DNA of 64,000 bases from a bacterium (GTDB lineage Bacteria; Bacillota; Clostridia; Lachnospirales; Lachnospiraceae). Where the stretch lies: positions 1 to 64,000 of the forward strand of contig JAQXMB010000168.1 of the NCBI GenBank assembly GCA_029012425.1, read 5' to 3'. The position numbers and the translations under genes are program-made. The notes beneath the pieces are model-generated. The model did no database searches. It was not told the origin of the DNA and was given only the letters and a program-made list of their open reading frames with translations. Shown here one piece after another: positions 10,409 through 20,439 of this stretch; positions within the stretch are counted from its first letter, which is position 1, and each line of letters opens with the position of its first letter.

Positions 10409-12022
10409 ATGTTAAAAGTATTTTTGGTTGAGGATGAAAGCGTTGTCCGTGAGGCGCTGCGTGATAACATACCGTGGCAGCAGTATGGTTATCGTTTTGT
10501 GGGAGAAGCCGGAGATGGAGAGATGGCACTTCCGCTGATTCGAAAGACGATGCCTGATGTGCTGATTACGGACATAAAAATGCCGTTTATGGATGGCCTT
10601 GCGCTCAGTCATATGGTAAAGCAGGAATATCCGGATATGAAGATTATCATTATCAGCGGTTATGATGATTTCGATTATGCAAGGCAGGCGATTGCGGAGG
10701 GCGTGGAACAGTATCTGCTGAAACCGATTACGAGAAGCTCGTTGCAGAAAGCGCTCGCAGAGCTTCGCGAGAAGATTGAGGCAGAGCGTGAACAGAAAAA
10801 TTATATGAAGAAATTCCAAAGCGATATGCAGGAGTATGAGCAGTACTTTTTGCGGAATTTCTTTGAAAAAGTATTTGAAGGAAAACTTTCGGTACAGGAG
10901 ATATATGAACTTGCAGGAAAGCATAACCTGGATATTGAGGCACCTTGCTACAATTTAATGTTGCTTAGCGTGCAGGCACCTCCGAGAAGCGACAATATGC
11001 TTCAGCGTGCCGCCGATGACTGCAGGGAAGAATTGATGCGATACTTTTTGCGATTCCCGGAATGTATTGCGTTCCGCTGGAATGTAAGTACCTACGGAGT
11101 CATGATCAAAGGTGAACCGGAGAGTATTTCTGAGCGCACAAAAGTTCATATGGCGGAGATTGAACGAATCTGTACACAGACTTCCGACCTTGAATGGTAC
11201 GCTGCAGCAGGAGAGGCAGTCGAACGATTCAGTATGCTCGGAGAGTGTTACAGCAAACTGAATCATCGGTATGCATATCGCTATCTTGCTCCGGGTCGTC
11301 ATATTTTGACGGAGGATGCAGTTGCAATTGCATCGCAGGAGACAGAAACCGGAAGTCTTAGAAATATCGATATCAATAAAGTAGACCCGGAGATTATCCG
11401 TGGATTTTTAAATAACGGTCAGCAAAATGAAGTACAGGAGTTTGTCGAGAACTACATGGAGACGCTTGGGGATGCAATTCACTCGAGATTATTCCGGGAT
11501 TATCTGCTTCTTAATATCCAGTTTACAGTTCAGGCATATGTGGAAGGTCTGGGCTGCTCACAGCAGGAGTTTCTGACAAGTGTAGGAGCGGACCAGATTC
11601 ATGAGCTTGTGACAGATCATAAATCAATGGAAGAATATGTGAAGCGATTGTTCGTCAAGGCACTCTGCATAAGAGATGAGAAACAGAGCAGTCAGGGGAA
11701 AAAGGTATTGCGACAGGCGCTTGATTATATTGAAGCCAATTATACACAGCCGACACTCAGCTTGAATGAGGTTGCAGGTGCAATTGAGATGAGTCCCAAC
11801 TATTTTAGTGCCATGTTTTCACAGGAAATGAAACAGACCTTTGTGGAGTATGTTACCGCGCGCCGTATGGAACTTGCCAAAAAACTTTTGCAGGAAAATG
11901 AGCTTAGCGCAAGTGAGATTGCCGCCGCAGTCGGATATAAGGATTCACACTATTTCAGCTTTGTGTTCAAAAAGACACAGGGATGCTCTCCGAGAGAATA
12001 CCGCTCGGGAGCACAGCAATAA
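10409..12022 (+). CDS. Response regulator, REC + AraC-type HTH (YesN-like)
   Basis: REC domain (VLITDIKMPFMDGLAL), C-terminal double HTH (SPNYFSAMFSQEMKQTFVEYVTARR). Confidence 0.93.
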   Translation: MLKVFLVEDESVVREALRDNIPWQQYGYRFVGEAGDGEMALPLIRKTMPDVLITDIKMPFMDGLALSHMVKQEYPDMKIIIISGYDDFDYARQAIAEGVEQYLLKPITRSSLQKALAELREKIEAEREQKNYMKKFQSDMQEYEQYFLRNFFEKVFEGKLSVQEIYELAGKHNLDIEAPCYNLMLLSVQAPPRSDNMLQRAADDCREELMRYFLRFPECIAFRWNVSTYGVMIKGEPESISERTKVHMAEIERICTQTSDLEWYAAAGEAVERFSMLGECYSKLNHRYAYRYLAPGRHILTEDAVAIASQETETGSLRNIDINKVDPEIIRGFLNNGQQNEVQEFVENYMETLGDAIHSRLFRDYLLLNIQFTVQAYVEGLGCSQQEFLTSVGADQIHELVTDHKSMEEYVKRLFVKALCIRDEKQSSQGKKVLRQALDYIEANYTQPTLSLNEVAGAIEMSPNYFSAMFSQEMKQTFVEYVTARRMELAKKLLQENELSASEIAAAVGYKDSHYFSFVFKKTQGCSPREYRSGAQQ

Positions 12023-12034
12023 AAGCTGTGGAAG

Positions 12035-13117
12035 TCAGATACAGTCTGTTACACTATCGCGTTCAATAATCTCATAGCTGATTACATCCTGAGGAGGATG
12101 GATGCCTTGCAGTTTTGCAAGAAGAAGATGAACCGCAAGCCGGACCGGTGATAACTCTTTGCAGGAAAGAGAGGTAATTCCGGGGGACGAAAAATCGCAC
12201 AGATAACTGTTGTCGAAGCTGATAATGCTCAGATCGACGGGAACCTGTATACCGGAATATGAGAGTTCCTTGATGAGCCAGTAAGCAATTTCATCATTGT
12301 GACAAATAACAGCAGAGCAGGATGACAGATGCTGATGGATATAGTCCGTCAGAAATCTGGTGTCCTGCTTTTTTTCAAGTGCGAGAAGATCGTTGGTATC
12401 ATACCAAAGAATCGAATCATCGGAAAACGGAAGCTTCGCCTCGTTCATTGCAAGCGCATATCCAAGATATCTGTCATGACCTTCAACCGTGTCTGAAGAA
12501 AAAATGGCTCCGATGGACTGGTGATGGCGTGATAATAGGTAATTGGTTGCAAGCATCCCACCGGATATCTGGTCAATGCGGGCACACAGCTGCACGGGGA
12601 AATTTGAATAATTGTTTTGCAAAAAGATAACCGGAATCTGTTCAGAGAAAAAGCGCTGAAACAGATCCAGATTCGGGTTGGGCAAAGCGCTTTTTACCGG
12701 TTCGATAATGATTCCTCCGATTTGACGCGCCTGCAGCGTAAGAAGAATTCTTCGTTCGATGGCAATGCTGTAATTGGTGAGATACAATTCGCTGGAAAAA
12801 CCATACTTGTGAAGTTCAGCAGACAGAGTCGCATATTGACGGGCATATGTATATTCGCTGTCAGTTGGAAGAAGAACGACGATGATATTTTTGTCAGCAT
12901 CCGGTTGGAGTCCGGTAAGAAAAGAACCGCTGCCCTGACGGCGAACGATAAAACCAAGCTGTTCTAATTGCAGAAGCGATTGACGAATGGTCTGACGACT
13001 CGCATGAAAATGTTCACATAACTGTTGCTCGGTAGGCAGCTTATTGGTTCCGTCAATTGTGTATTGTTTCAGATTGTTTTTCAGTTCATTGGCAATTTGA
13101 AGATATTTGGGTGCCAT
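12035..13117 (-). CDS. araR: GntR-type HTH + LacI-type effector domain repressor (AraR-like)
   Basis: LPTEQQLCEHFHASRQTIRQSLLQLEQLGFIVRRQGSGSF wHTH followed by a periplasmic-binding-like domain; located in an arabinose locus. Confidence 0.85.
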   Translation of the reverse strand: MAPKYLQIANELKNNLKQYTIDGTNKLPTEQQLCEHFHASRQTIRQSLLQLEQLGFIVRRQGSGSFLTGLQPDADKNIIVVLLPTDSEYTYARQYATLSAELHKYGFSSELYLTNYSIAIERRILLTLQARQIGGIIIEPVKSALPNPNLDLFQRFFSEQIPVIFLQNNYSNFPVQLCARIDQISGGMLATNYLLSRHHQSIGAIFSSDTVEGHDRYLGYALAMNEAKLPFSDDSILWYDTNDLLALEKKQDTRFLTDYIHQHLSSCSAVICHNDEIAYWLIKELSYSGIQVPVDLSIISFDNSYLCDFSSPGITSLSCKELSPVRLAVHLLLAKLQGIHPPQDVISYEIIERDSVTDCI

Positions 13118-13355
13118 AATCTGCTCCTTTGGATAAAATTCTTACCATTTATTGGTGATTAATTAAGATTTATGTGATAAAACTTGAAAAATTTATTCAA
13201 ATTATTGCTATTTCATCATAGATTATTTAACTCTTTCGTGCACGATTGACCAACATGACGAAGAATTATCACAATGCATGCAGGAAACAAATCGGAAAAA
13301 AACTAACATTTTGAGATGAAAACGATAATAATTTAACCTAATAATAATAATAAAT

Positions 13356-13398
13356 AAATTTGTATTGGTTTTCAATGAAAAAAGACAAAATTTGTATT
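13356..13398. promoter_or_regulatory. Two direct copies of AAATTTGTATT (13356-13366, 13388-13398), 32 bp apart
   Basis: Exact 11-bp direct repeat upstream of the transporter promoter, about 3 helical turns apart. Confidence 0.55.
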
Positions 13399-13438
13399 AT
13401 TCAAATGCCCAAAAGCAAAAAAAGTAAAGATTTTCAAG

Positions 13439-13466
13439 TTGAATTTGAGGTGTACATTCGTATAAT
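13439..13466 (+). promoter_or_regulatory. SigA-type promoter TTGAAT-N16-TATAAT
   Basis: Hexamers at 13439-13444 and 13461-13466. Confidence 0.7.
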
Positions 13467-13541
13467 GAATCATGTAAGGACGAAGAAACAAATCGTCCAC
13501 AAAAAATCATTTTGTTCAAACTTAAAGGGAGGAAAACAGAA

Positions 13542-14606
13542 ATGAAAAAGAAAGTTTTAGCAAGCTTATTGACAGTAGCTATGGCAGGAACAATGTTAGT
13601 TGGATGCGGTAGCAAGGCAGACGCTCCGGCAGAGGCACCTGCAGCAGAGGCACCCGCAGCAGAGGAAGCTGAGGAGCCCGCAGCAGAGGAGCCTGCAGCA
13701 GAGGCACCCGCAGCAGAGGCTGGCGCATTAATCAAGGTTGGTATCATCAACAACGATCCGAACGAGTCAGGATATCGTACAGCTAATGATAAGGACTTGA
13801 AAGAGTTCTTCTGCGAGGCTAATGGATATGAGGCTTCTTTCGCATACAGCTTAAAGAACGATGAGCAGATCACAGCAGCTCAGAAGTTCATCCAGGACGG
13901 CGTTGACTACTTACTGTTATCAGCAGCTGATACCGCTGGTTGGGATTCAGTATTGCAGGACGCTCAGGATGCTGGTATCCGTGTAATCTTATTCGACCTT
14001 ACCATCTATGCAAACCCTGATTTATATGCAGCTTCTATCGTTTCAGATATGGATAAAGAGGGTGAGACCGCTGTTAACTGGTTAAAGAGCCAGAACCTTG
14101 ATGAAGTTAAGGTTATCCACCTTCAGGGTGTAATGGGATCTGCAGCTCAGAAGGGACGTTCCGGAGCATTAGACGCAGAAGTAGCAGCTAACGATTCTTG
14201 GAGCATTGTTACACAGCAGACTGCTGAGTGGAATGCAGAGAAGGCACAGCAGATTGTTCAGTCAGTTATCGATTCAGGCGAGAGCTTCAATGTAATCTAC
14301 GCTGAGAACGACGATATGGCTAAGGGTGCTGTAGCAGCTCTTGATAAGGCAAACATCTCTCACGGTGTTGGCAAAGATGTCATCGTTATGGGATTTGACT
14401 GCAATAAGTGGGCTCTTGAGGAGCTGTTAGCTCAGAACTGGAACTACGATGGACAGTGTAATCCTTTCCAGGCATCATACATTGATGGAATCATCAAGAC
14501 CATCGAGTCTGGTAGCGAGCCTGAACAGAAGGTTGTAGTTATGGATGAGAAGGGCTTTGACGCTGCTTCAATCACTCAGGCAGATGTTGATACCTACGGT
14601 ATCTAA
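13542..14606 (+). CDS. Sugar ABC transporter substrate-binding lipoprotein (YtfQ-like)
   Basis: Lipobox LVGCG, AEAPAAE-rich linker, periplasmic-binding fold; start refined to ATG 13542 with SD ggagg. Confidence 0.93.
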   Translation: MKKKVLASLLTVAMAGTMLVGCGSKADAPAEAPAAEAPAAEEAEEPAAEEPAAEAPAAEAGALIKVGIINNDPNESGYRTANDKDLKEFFCEANGYEASFAYSLKNDEQITAAQKFIQDGVDYLLLSAADTAGWDSVLQDAQDAGIRVILFDLTIYANPDLYAASIVSDMDKEGETAVNWLKSQNLDEVKVIHLQGVMGSAAQKGRSGALDAEVAANDSWSIVTQQTAEWNAEKAQQIVQSVIDSGESFNVIYAENDDMAKGAVAALDKANISHGVGKDVIVMGFDCNKWALEELLAQNWNYDGQCNPFQASYIDGIIKTIESGSEPEQKVVVMDEKGFDAASITQADVDTYGI

Positions 14607-14636
14607 TTTCTGACGAAGCTGGTTAATTGACTTTAG

Positions 14637-14687
14637 AGGGCGCGGTACAGCGTAAATGTTAAATATTACGTGTGCCGTGCCCTTTTT
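14637..14687 (+). terminator. Intra-operon terminator/attenuator between SBP and ATPase genes
   Basis: AGGGC-GCGG...CGTAA / TTACG...CCG-TGCCCT followed by TTTT. Confidence 0.75.
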
Positions 14688-14738
14688 GAGTACATAGGCA
14701 AGGAAAAAATAAGAATTCAAAAAGGAGTGAATGCACTG

Positions 14739-16262
14739 GTGAAAGAGAAATCTGTATTGGAAATGAGAGGAATCTGTAAAAGCTTCCCCGGCGTTCGCGC
14801 ATTATCAGATGTAGATTTTACCTTATGTGAGGGTGAAATCCACGCATTGATGGGCGAGAATGGTGCAGGAAAATCTACTTTGATCAAGGTTCTCACTGGC
14901 GTTTATGAGAAGGATGAAGGAGAGATTTTCTTAAAGGGAATGGATAAGGCGGCAGTAATTCGTTCGCCTCAGGATGCACAGGCACTTGGAATCAGCACCG
15001 TGTATCAGGAGATTACATTGTGTCCGAACCTGTCGGTAGCAGAAAATATGTACATAGGTCGTGGTGAAAGAAAGGGTGTCAGCTGGAAGAAGATGAATGA
15101 AGACGCTGAAAGTATTCTTCAGAAGCTTGACATTCCGGCGAAGGCAAACAGACAGCTTTCCAATTATTCCATCGCAATTCAGCAGATGGTTGCAATCGCC
15201 CGCGCAGTTGATATGGAATGTAAGGTATTAATCTTAGATGAGCCTACCTCATCGCTTGACGAGCAGGAGGTTGAGAAGCTTTTCGGATTAATGCGTGATC
15301 TTAAGAGCAAGGGAGTAGGTATTATCTTCGTAACACACTTCTTAGATCAGGTATATGAGGTGTGTGACAAGATTACGGTTCTTCGTGACGGAAAACTTGT
15401 CGGAGAATATGAGATTCAGGATCTTCCCCGTGTTCAACTCGTTTCAAAGATGCTTGGAAAAGAGTTAGATGATATGTCTGACATCAAGAATGAGAATGTT
15501 GCATACGAAGGACCCGGAGCAGGAGAAAAAGTATTCGAGGCTGAGGGACTCCAGAGTAACGCAGGCATTAAGCCGTTTGACTTCTATATTAAGAAAGGTG
15601 AGGTTAACGGATTTACCGGACTTCTCGGATCCGGACGAAGCGAGTGCGTGCGTGCAATCTTTGGTGCTGACCGTGTGATTGGCGGTACAGTTAAGAAGAA
15701 TGGTAAGACAATCAAGATTAAGAAGCCTATCGACGCAATGAAGCAGGGTATTGCTTACCTGCCGGAGGATCGTAAGGTGGATGGTATCATTGGAGATTTG
15801 TCTGTACGCGAGAACATAATTCTTGCAGCACAGGTACTCAAAGGATTCTTCCGTCCGTTCTCAAAAGCGGAACAATACAAATTTGCAGATGAGTATATCA
15901 AGCTGCTTGAGATAAAGACTGCATCGGCAGATACACCGATCAAATCATTGTCCGGTGGTAATCAGCAGAAGGTGATTCTTGCCAGATGGCTGCTTACCCA
16001 TCCGGAGTATCTGATTCTTGATGAGCCTACACGAGGTATTGATGTAGGAACAAAGATTGAAATTCAGAAATTAGTATTAAAGCTTGCATCAGAGGGTATG
16101 AGTGTTACCTTTATTTCCTCTGAGACAGATGAGATGCTGCGTACCTGTTCACGCCTCGTAGTCATGAGAGACCGCCGCGTAGTCGGAGAGCTGAATGAGG
16201 GTGACTTAACGCAGAACAAGATTATGAGTACCATTGCGGGAGGTGACAACGATGGAGAATAA
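14739..16262 (+). CDS. Sugar ABC transporter ATP-binding protein (two ABC domains, YtfR/MglA-like)
   Basis: [16 protein letters not shown], second ABC GLLGSGRSECVRAIFG, LSGGNQQKVILARWL; probable GTG start 14739. Confidence 0.95.
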   Translation: MKEKSVLEMRGICKSFPGVRALSDVDFTLCEGEIHALMGENGAGKSTLIKVLTGVYEKDEGEIFLKGMDKAAVIRSPQDAQALGISTVYQEITLCPNLSVAENMYIGRGERKGVSWKKMNEDAESILQKLDIPAKANRQLSNYSIAIQQMVAIARAVDMECKVLILDEPTSSLDEQEVEKLFGLMRDLKSKGVGIIFVTHFLDQVYEVCDKITVLRDGKLVGEYEIQDLPRVQLVSKMLGKELDDMSDIKNENVAYEGPGAGEKVFEAEGLQSNAGIKPFDFYIKKGEVNGFTGLLGSGRSECVRAIFGADRVIGGTVKKNGKTIKIKKPIDAMKQGIAYLPEDRKVDGIIGDLSVRENIILAAQVLKGFFRPFSKAEQYKFADEYIKLLEIKTASADTPIKSLSGGNQQKVILARWLLTHPEYLILDEPTRGIDVGTKIEIQKLVLKLASEGMSVTFISSETDEMLRTCSRLVVMRDRRVVGELNEGDLTQNKIMSTIAGGDNDGE

Positions 16263-17337
16263 GAAAACAAGCGTATCCGCTTTCTTTTCGGGATTAGTAA
16301 GAAAGCAGATTTTCATCCCGTTGGCAGCGCTGGTGATTCTGGCAGTGTTCAACTTGATCGCAGACCCTTCATTCTTCAAGATTACACTTGGTTATAACAG
16401 TGCAGGATCTCCGGTCCTTTCCGGATATTTAATGACCATCCTGGACTATGGTTCAGAGCTTGCAATTCTTGCAATTGGTATGACACTTGTAACTGCTGCT
16501 TCCGGTGGACAGGACATTTCCGTTGGTGCAACAATCGCAATCGCGGGATCTGTGATCCTTCGTGTGCTTTGCGGAACCAACTCAAGACCCGATGAGCTTC
16601 AGGCTCCCATCATCGTAGCATTTTTAGCAGCAGTAGTCGTATCTATGCTGTTTGGTGCATTCAATGGTGTGCTGGTTGCTTACTTTAAGATTCAGCCGAT
16701 GGTTGCGACTTTGATTCTGTTCACGGCAGGCCGTTCCATTGCAGCATGGATCAACAACAATGAGCTGCCGATCGTAAGCGATGTGAAATTTACATACTTC
16801 GGTGGATTTATTCCCGGTATTCCGATCCCGACACCGTTTTTCATCGCATTGGCATGTATTCTTATTATGGCACTGATTCTTAAGTTTACCAATCTTGGTC
16901 TGTACACACAGTCTGTTGGTATCAATGAGAGCTCATCAAGACTGAACGGTTTGAATCCGGAATTCATCAAGTTTTTATCATTCGTAATTCTCGGAGTTTG
17001 TGTAGCAGTTGCCGGATTGATTAAGGTCAGCCGTCTTTCATCAATCAACTATTCTGTTATCGCAAAGGATATCGAGATGGATGCAATTCTTGCAGTTGCA
17101 CTCGGTGGAAACGCTTTAGGTGGTGGTAAGTTCAATATGGCAGCTTCTATTCTTGGAGCATATGTTATCCAGTTCCTTACTACTACACTGTACAAGTTCA
17201 ATGTACAGTCAGATGCGCTTCCTGCATACAAGGCAGTTGTCGTTATTCTGCTTGTTGTAATGAGTGCTCCGGTTGTAAGAGAAAAATTCGCATCACTCGG
17301 AAAGAAAATGAAATCAAGTACAAAGGAGGTTCAGTAA
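16252..17337 (+). CDS. Sugar ABC transporter permease (YtfT/RbsC family)
   Basis: Polytopic; ISVGATIAIAG motif; start refined to ATG 16252 (MENKKTSV). Confidence 0.92.
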   Translation: MENKKTSVSAFFSGLVRKQIFIPLAALVILAVFNLIADPSFFKITLGYNSAGSPVLSGYLMTILDYGSELAILAIGMTLVTAASGGQDISVGATIAIAGSVILRVLCGTNSRPDELQAPIIVAFLAAVVVSMLFGAFNGVLVAYFKIQPMVATLILFTAGRSIAAWINNNELPIVSDVKFTYFGGFIPGIPIPTPFFIALACILIMALILKFTNLGLYTQSVGINESSSRLNGLNPEFIKFLSFVILGVCVAVAGLIKVSRLSSINYSVIAKDIEMDAILAVALGGNALGGGKFNMAASILGAYVIQFLTTTLYKFNVQSDALPAYKAVVVILLVVMSAPVVREKFASLGKKMKSSTKEVQ

Positions 17338-17338
17338 T

Positions 17339-18379
17339 ATGGCATCAGAAAAGAAAACTGCTGCAAAGGGCAGCTGGTTTAAAAATATCTCTGACACGAA
17401 CCTGCTTCTTACAATTACAATTGTAGTATTTTTCGCAATGTACATTGGAGCAATTGTGTTCCAGGGCGCAGGCTTCTTAAAGCCGCAGACCTTCTTTAAT
17501 ATTTTGAATGCAAATGCAGCTTTGATCATCACTGCTTGCGGAATGAGTCTGGTTATGATTACAGGCGGTATCGATATCTCTGTTGGTGGTGTGGTTGCAC
17601 TCGTCAGCATGAGCTGTGCAGTATTCCTTGATTTCCAGGGTGGAAATCCTTATGTTGCAATCCTTCTTGCGATTGCAATCGGATTGGCATTCGGTCTTGT
17701 ACAGGGATTTTTGGTAGCATATCTGGACATCCAGCCCTTTATCGTATCACTTGCAGGAATGTTCTTTGCCCGTGGTATGACAACGATTGTTCATACAAAC
17801 CCCTTCAATGTTGAGAACGAGGCATTTGTTGCTTTAAAGGGCACACGTGTCATCATCCCTGGAATGGGATCTGTTAACAAGCTTGGTAAATATGTCAATG
17901 CATATGTTGAGATCGGTGTGATTGTTGCACTTCTTGTAGTGATTCTGATGTTTATCATCCTCAAATGGACCAAGCTTGGCCGTGCGTTCTACGCAGTTGG
18001 TGGAAATACACAGAGTGCTTTGATGCTTGGTATCAATGTAAAGAGAACAAAGTTCCTTGCACATCTGATTTGTAGCTTACTTGCAGGTATCGGTGGATAT
18101 GTATACTTCCTTCATGTTGGTTCCGGTTCTGCTTCACACGCAAGCGGAATGGAGATGAACGCGATTGCATCTTCAATTATCGGTGGAACCATGCTGACCG
18201 GTGGTGTTGGTAATGTTATTGGTACATTATTCGGCGTTCTTTCACTGAGTACCATTCAGAATATCGTTGCTTCTGCCGGACTTGATCAGGCATGGTGGAC
18301 AGGAATTACAGTTGCAGCAATGCTTTGCATTTTCCTTGTTGTACAGAGTGTGATTATGGCCCGCAAGAAACGCGCTTAA
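17339..18379 (+). CDS. Sugar ABC transporter permease (YjfF/RbsC family)
   Basis: GGIDISVGGVVAL, AVGGNTQSALMLGINV motifs. Confidence 0.92.
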   Translation: MASEKKTAAKGSWFKNISDTNLLLTITIVVFFAMYIGAIVFQGAGFLKPQTFFNILNANAALIITACGMSLVMITGGIDISVGGVVALVSMSCAVFLDFQGGNPYVAILLAIAIGLAFGLVQGFLVAYLDIQPFIVSLAGMFFARGMTTIVHTNPFNVENEAFVALKGTRVIIPGMGSVNKLGKYVNAYVEIGVIVALLVVILMFIILKWTKLGRAFYAVGGNTQSALMLGINVKRTKFLAHLICSLLAGIGGYVYFLHVGSGSASHASGMEMNAIASSIIGGTMLTGGVGNVIGTLFGVLSLSTIQNIVASAGLDQAWWTGITVAAMLCIFLVVQSVIMARKKRA

Positions 18380-18392
18380 TTGAATTCTAATG

Positions 18393-18431
18393 AAAAGGTC
18401 TGATGCCATTGCGGTATCAGATCTTTTTTTT
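18393..18431 (+). terminator. Intrinsic terminator after ABC operon
   Basis: AAAAGGTCTGATGCC...GGTATCAGATCTTTTTTTT. Confidence 0.85.
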
Positions 18432-18578
18432 CGCAACGATGACCAAAAAACAATGAAATAATTGACGATTTTAAGTGTTTTGTACAAGAAATATTGTTAT
18501 GCATCCGAGTTTATGTTAATATAAAAATATATGCAGTTTTTGTATCTAATGGAAAAAACATGAAGGTAGGAGAGTGCT

Positions 18579-20348
18579 ATGGAGAAGGGAATGCAAAAAA
18601 AGAAATTACAAAAGAATAGGGAGGTTCGTGCAAAAAAGAACGCATCAGGAACGAAGCCTGCAGTTGGTATCAGATTAAAGATCAATTCTTTGATTTTAGG
18701 GATTATTATTGTCTTTTCGGCTTTGCTGATTGGTGTGACGGTGCGAATGCTTTCCTTTACCAACCAGTATAAGGGGCAGCTCGAAAATATCAGTAAGATC
18801 GCATATATTCAGGAGAATGCAGAAAGTATCGGAAAAAAGATTGTTAATTTCTGTAATTACGGCATGAATATTGAAGAAACCGGTTTTACACCTTTGGTTG
18901 AGAATATGGATCAGTATATTGATATCATTGGTAAGAACATTGGGATTGACAGCCACTATGCAATGAACCGTTCGCAGTATGAGATGTTATCCTCTGAAAT
19001 CGATAAGTTCGTGGAGCAGTACAATGCCATTGTGACAAAGTCCGGTGGTACAAGCTTTAGTGCGAAAGCGACAGAGGAGGCAAATGCACTTGGAAGTCAG
19101 TATATATACATAAGTGATGCCTGCTCGAAATTGATGAGCAGCGAAATTACACGAAGTGAGGATTTAGCAGCGTCAATTGAAGCGCAAAAGCAGGTGGTTC
19201 TTGCGATTATTATCATATTAATACTTGTTGTTATTGTTTCGACAACAATCATCGGAATGCTTGTTGCGCGAAGTATCACCAAGCCGCTTGTCAAGGTCAA
19301 TGAGCGCATTACAATTATGGCGGATGGTGATTTGTCAGTTCCGCAGTTGAAGGTTAAGGGCAGAGATGAAATCGGACAGCTTTCTCTTGCATTTAATAAA
19401 ATGAAGGAAGGGGTATCCGGAACGCTTCGTCAGGTTCTTGACAACACCTCGTTACTGAAGGAATCTCTCTATACGATGGTACAGAGTATGGAGGAGAATA
19501 CACAGGGAAGCAGCAGAATTGCAGAATCTGTAACCCAGATGCATTTCAAGCTTGAAAGTCAGAAAGAAGAAGTAAATCATATTGTTTCGGAAATTGAGCG
19601 CATGGAGAAGATCTCCAATAAGGTTGTAGTCGGAACGGAAAAGATTCGCGATAATTCAAAAGAGACGATTCGTTCGGCGGAGGATGGCGTGTATCAGCTG
19701 GATGCGTATGTGGCACAGATGCAGGAGATCAATGATTCCATTCAAAATGTTTCGGAGTTGTTTGTAAAATTTGGAGAGACTGCCCGGGATATGACCGCGG
19801 CACTTTCAACGATCACGGATATTGCCGCACAGACGAATCTGTTGTCTTTGAACGCTTCGATTGAAGCTGCAAGAGCAGGAGAGGCCGGAAGAGGATTTGC
19901 AGTTGTTGCGGATGAGATTCGTAAACTGGCAGATGATTCTTCACAGGCGGCTCAGCAGATTGGCAGCATGATTGAGCAGATTCAGTCGCAGTCTGAGATT
20001 ATGAACAAGAAGTTAGATGAAAGCATGGAGCTGCTTGCAAAGGGTAACGAAATGACCAGGGACACCCAGAACAGCTTCTCGACGATTCATCACGGAACAG
20101 AGGAAGTTGATGCAAATATCCGCGAGATTCTTGCCGGCCTGGAAGGCTTGACCGCAATGATCAACGAGACGGTTGACAGTGTTCTTTCCATCCAGAAGAT
20201 GGCAGATGAGAGTGTAACGGAAATGAACGAGATTAATGCGGTTGTCGCACAGGAGAGTGCAAATCTTGCTTCCGTAACGGATACATCGACCCAGCTTATG
20301 GGTATGACTGACGAATTGGAGAACAGAATAAATAACTTTAAACTGTAG
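18579..20348 (+). CDS. Methyl-accepting chemotaxis protein (transmembrane, HAMP)
   Basis: Two TMs, HAMP, hairpin tip [36 protein letters not shown]. Confidence 0.95.
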   Translation: MEKGMQKKKLQKNREVRAKKNASGTKPAVGIRLKINSLILGIIIVFSALLIGVTVRMLSFTNQYKGQLENISKIAYIQENAESIGKKIVNFCNYGMNIEETGFTPLVENMDQYIDIIGKNIGIDSHYAMNRSQYEMLSSEIDKFVEQYNAIVTKSGGTSFSAKATEEANALGSQYIYISDACSKLMSSEITRSEDLAASIEAQKQVVLAIIIILILVVIVSTTIIGMLVARSITKPLVKVNERITIMADGDLSVPQLKVKGRDEIGQLSLAFNKMKEGVSGTLRQVLDNTSLLKESLYTMVQSMEENTQGSSRIAESVTQMHFKLESQKEEVNHIVSEIERMEKISNKVVVGTEKIRDNSKETIRSAEDGVYQLDAYVAQMQEINDSIQNVSELFVKFGETARDMTAALSTITDIAAQTNLLSLNASIEAARAGEAGRGFAVVADEIRKLADDSSQAAQQIGSMIEQIQSQSEIMNKKLDESMELLAKGNEMTRDTQNSFSTIHHGTEEVDANIREILAGLEGLTAMINETVDSVLSIQKMADESVTEMNEINAVVAQESANLASVTDTSTQLMGMTDELENRINNFKL

Positions 20349-20372
20349 GAAATGATATTGCGAAAAAAAAGG

Positions 20373-20413
20373 AAAAGCATTAATATATTTAGGTATGTTA
20401 ATGCTTTTTATTA
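20373..20413 (+). terminator. Intrinsic terminator after MCP
   Basis: AAAAGCATTAA...TTAATGCTTTTTATT. Confidence 0.7.
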
Positions 20414-20439
20414 TGAAAATTAACGAGAGGAGGTAGAAC

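Noticed and set aside
12012-12030. CACAGC/GCTGTG hairpin between RR and convergent araR as a terminator
   Set aside because: Only a 6-bp stem, no T-tract either side.
13397-13873. Minus-strand ORF rich in AGASAAGSSA repeats
   Set aside because: It is the antisense of the AEP-rich linker in the sugar-binding lipoprotein; no SD and composition mirrors the real gene.
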